From Pseudomonadota bacterium (lineage in GTDB: Bacteria > Pseudomonadota > Gammaproteobacteria > Xanthomonadales > Xanthomonadaceae): a stretch of 5,604 nt of DNA. Positions 3,705 through 5,604 of this stretch are shown in pieces; the stretch's first letter is position 1, and each line of letters opens with the position of its first letter. Made by a program: the position numbers and the translations under genes. Under the pieces are notes generated by a model that saw nothing but the letters and a program-made list of their open reading frames with translations, had not been told where the DNA came from and did not search any database. The stretch covers positions 1 through 5,604 of the forward strand of contig JAEXNZ010000246.1 of assembly GCA_023439425.1 (NCBI GenBank), in the 5' to 3' direction.

Positions 3705-5604
3705 ATGCCACGTCCGTCCGCCCTCGCCTTATGCCTTGCCCTCTGCTTCGCCCTGCCGCCCGGCATCGCCCTGGCCCAGGACGAACCGGTGGCCACCGCC
3801 GCCGAAGAGGCCAGCGCCTACAACACCCTGCTGGACGCGCAGACCATGGCGGCAATCAACGCCGACCCGGAACTGCGCACGCTGCTGGGCCTCAATGGCG
3901 GACCGGCAGGCGATACCTCCGACCAGCTCACCGATGTGTCGCTGGAACGGCGCGAGATCAACCGGCAGATGCTGGCCGACAATCTGGCCGCGCTGAAAGC
4001 CTGGAAAGGTCCGCCGCTGGATGCACAGCAGCAGCTCAGCGACGGCCTGGCGCGCTGGTTCTATCAGTCACAGTTCGACCTGATGGCGGTGCCGTGGAGC
4101 GCGGCATGGCTGCCGGTGGGAGGCAGCACCTACGCCATCGACCAGTTGTTCAGCCTTCCGGTGAACCTGCCGCAGTTCTTCGACAATCAACACGCGGTGA
4201 CCGACCTCACCAGCGCCGAGCATTACATCGCCCGCTTGAACGCACTGGGCCCGAAGCTGGACCAGGTGCTGGCCAACGCTGACCTGCAGGCCGAACACGG
4301 CGTGGTGCCGCCGGAAGTCGCGCTGGAAGGTGCTGCGAGCCAGTTCCGCACGCTGCTGGAACCGGCCCCGAAAGACAGCCTGTGGGTGACCTCATTCCGG
4401 CGCAAGCTTGAAAAGGTGCCCTCGATCAAGCCGGCCGAACGCGCAGCGCTGGTCGCGCAGGCCATCGCCGCCGTCAGCACCTCGGTCAACCCGGGCTACC
4501 AGCGCCTGCTCGAGCGCAGCGAGGCGCTGCTGGCCACGCATCCGGGCAACACCGGCATGTGGTCACGACCGCAGGGCGATGCCTACTACGATGCGGCGCT
4601 GCGCTGGTACACCAGCACCAACCTGGGGGCGGACGCAATCCATCAGATCGGCCTGAACGAGGTGGCCCGGCTGGAAACGGCGATGGACGAACGTCTGCGC
4701 CAGCTCGGCCTTGAAGACGGCAGTGGGGCCGAACGCGTGCAGGCGCTGGCCGCCGACCCGCGCTACACCTATGCCGACAGCGACGCCGGCCGCGCTGAAG
4801 TGCTGGCCGACATCGAAAAGCGCCTGCGTGCGCTGGACCCGATCCTGCCGGACTATTTCGGCCTGCTGCCGTCACAGAAGCTGCGGGTGCAGCCAGTACC
4901 GGCGCACATGCAGGCCACCTCCCCGGGCGGTTACTACTATCCGCCGGCGATGGACGGCTCGCGCCCGGGCACGTTCTTCATCAACCTGGGGGACATGAAG
5001 GCCAATACGCGCTGGAGCGTGCCGACGCTTACCTATCACGAAGGGGCACCGGGGCATCATTTCCAGATTGCGATTGGCCAGACCCTGGAGCACCTGCCGA
5101 TGCTGCGGCGCAGCCTCAACCCCAGTGCCTTCAGTGAAGGCTGGGCGCTGTATGCGGAACAGCTGATGGCCGAGGCTGGGGTCTACAAGGACGATCCGGC
5201 CGGCGACCTGGGCCGGCTGCAGGCGGAAATGTTCCGCTCGGTACGGCTGGTGCTGGACACCGGCCTGCACCGCAAACGCTGGACGCTGGAGCAGGCGATG
5301 GCCTACATGCAGGAGAAAACCGGCATGACCGAGGCCGAGGTGCGGGTGGAAGTGAACCGGTATCTGGTGCAGCCTGGGCAGGCGTCGTCGTACAAGATGG
5401 GGCATCTGCGTTTGCTGGAGCTGCGCGAGCAGGCGAAGCAGCAACTGGGAGATCGCTTTGACATCCGCCGGTTCCATGACCTGATTCTGGGTAATGGGGC
5501 GATGCCAATGACGGTGGTGACGCAGGCGGTGGACGCGTGGGTGGCGCAAGGCGGGGGGAACCCGGTCGGGGGGGGGGGTTGGGCCCCCCCCCCCCCCGGT
5601 GGTT
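3705..5604 (+). CDS. Exported DUF885-family protein, probable metallohydrolase (3' end lost in artefact)
   Basis: Translation from ATG 3705 gives 633 residues with no stop before the window edge. Residues 1-24 form a Sec signal peptide: PRPS, a hydrophobic core rich in Ala, Leu and Cys, and a cleavage site at IALA-QDE; so the protein is likely periplasmic. DUF885 hallmarks occur in order: TYHEGAPGHHFQ (443-454), FSEGWALYAEQL (476-487), RLVLDTGLHRKRW (514-526), NRYLVQPGQASSYKMGHL (551-568) and FHDLILGNGAMP (590-601). His445, Glu446, His451 or His452, and Glu478 are candidate metal ligands or catalytic residues. The spacing HExxxxHH differs from the classic HExxH zinc motif. The substrate is unknown; peptide hydrolysis is an inference. 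Family members usually stop shortly after the DAW segment (610-612 here), so the last residues, GGGNPVGGGGW and polyproline, are probably not real. A GTG at 3702, eight bases after GGAA, is an alternative start. The gene has its own leader and is separated from the SymE-like gene by hairpins. Confidence 0.88.
   Translation, partial: MPRPSALALCLALCFALPPGIALAQDEPVATAAEEASAYNTLLDAQTMAAINADPELRTLLGLNGGPAGDTSDQLTDVSLERREINRQMLADNLAALKAWKGPPLDAQQQLSDGLARWFYQSQFDLMAVPWSAAWLPVGGSTYAIDQLFSLPVNLPQFFDNQHAVTDLTSAEHYIARLNALGPKLDQVLANADLQAEHGVVPPEVALEGAASQFRTLLEPAPKDSLWVTSFRRKLEKVPSIKPAERAALVAQAIAAVSTSVNPGYQRLLERSEALLATHPGNTGMWSRPQGDAYYDAALRWYTSTNLGADAIHQIGLNEVARLETAMDERLRQLGLEDGSGAERVQALAADPRYTYADSDAGRAEVLADIEKRLRALDPILPDYFGLLPSQKLRVQPVPAHMQATSPGGYYYPPAMDGSRPGTFFINLGDMKANTRWSVPTLTYHEGAPGHHFQIAIGQTLEHLPMLRRSLNPSAFSEGWALYAEQLMAEAGVYKDDPAGDLGRLQAEMFRSVRLVLDTGLHRKRWTLEQAMAYMQEKTGMTEAEVRVEVNRYLVQPGQASSYKMGHLRLLELREQAKQQLGDRFDIRRFHDLILGNGAMPMTVVTQAVDAWVAQGGGNPVGGGGWAPPPPGG
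5552..5604. other. Low-complexity G/C homopolymer tail, probable sequencing or assembly artefact
   Basis: The last bases consist of a G6 run, 11 consecutive G (5568-5578), and 14 consecutive C (5584-5597), between AACCC (5559-5563) and a terminal GGTGGTT. The G and C runs are complementary and the ends can pair, giving a fold-back. The composition changes abruptly from normal codon use, at the point where the DUF885 gene is expected to end. This is typical of a poorly resolved contig end and should not be annotated as protein. Confidence 0.75.

Noticed and set aside
4872..5549. Minus-strand open frame of 225 residues opposite the DUF885 gene
   Set aside because: It is antisense to conserved DUF885 motifs, and its His/Arg/Gln-rich translation is a shadow of that coding sequence.

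Overview
The window looks like chromosomal DNA of a Stenotrophomonas species, most likely the S. maltophilia complex. The strongest evidence is four copies of a short palindromic repeat that starts with GTAG, which is the hallmark of SMAG elements (the REP family of S. maltophilia). The GC-rich, G/C-ending codon use of the three long genes fits this. No rRNA, tRNA, CRISPR array, integrase or transposase is visible.

Layout. (1) Positions 589 to 1, minus strand: the N-terminal 196 residues of an EamA/DMT-family inner-membrane transporter that runs off the left edge. (2) 590-886: a divergent intergenic region holding an inverted pair of SMAG elements. (3) 887-2635, plus: a Tat-exported FAD oxidoreductase of the berberine-bridge-enzyme type, with both residues used for bicovalent FAD attachment. 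Its stop codon lies inside the next SMAG element. (4) 2632-2834: a second SMAG pair, homologous to the first and also 203 nt long, so the oxidoreductase gene sits between two direct copies of a composite repeat. (5) 2835-3250: a gene-free stretch, richer in A/T, ending in a strongly self-complementary block (about 3076-3201) that may be a structured or antisense RNA. (6) 3251-3577, plus: a 108-residue SymE-like protein with a good ribosome binding site. (7) 3588-3652: two tandem hairpins. (8) 3705 to the right edge, plus: an exported DUF885-family protein with an HExxxxHH motif, probably a metallohydrolase. Its reading frame runs without a stop into G and C homopolymers that look like a sequencing or assembly artefact at a contig end.

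The genes do not form an obvious pathway or operon. The transporter and the oxidoreductase are divergent, and the plus-strand genes are separated by repeats, hairpins and long spacers, so each is probably transcribed on its own. The parts most worth attention are the putative RNA plus SymE-like unit, and the SMAG element that ends the oxidoreductase gene and may have shortened it.
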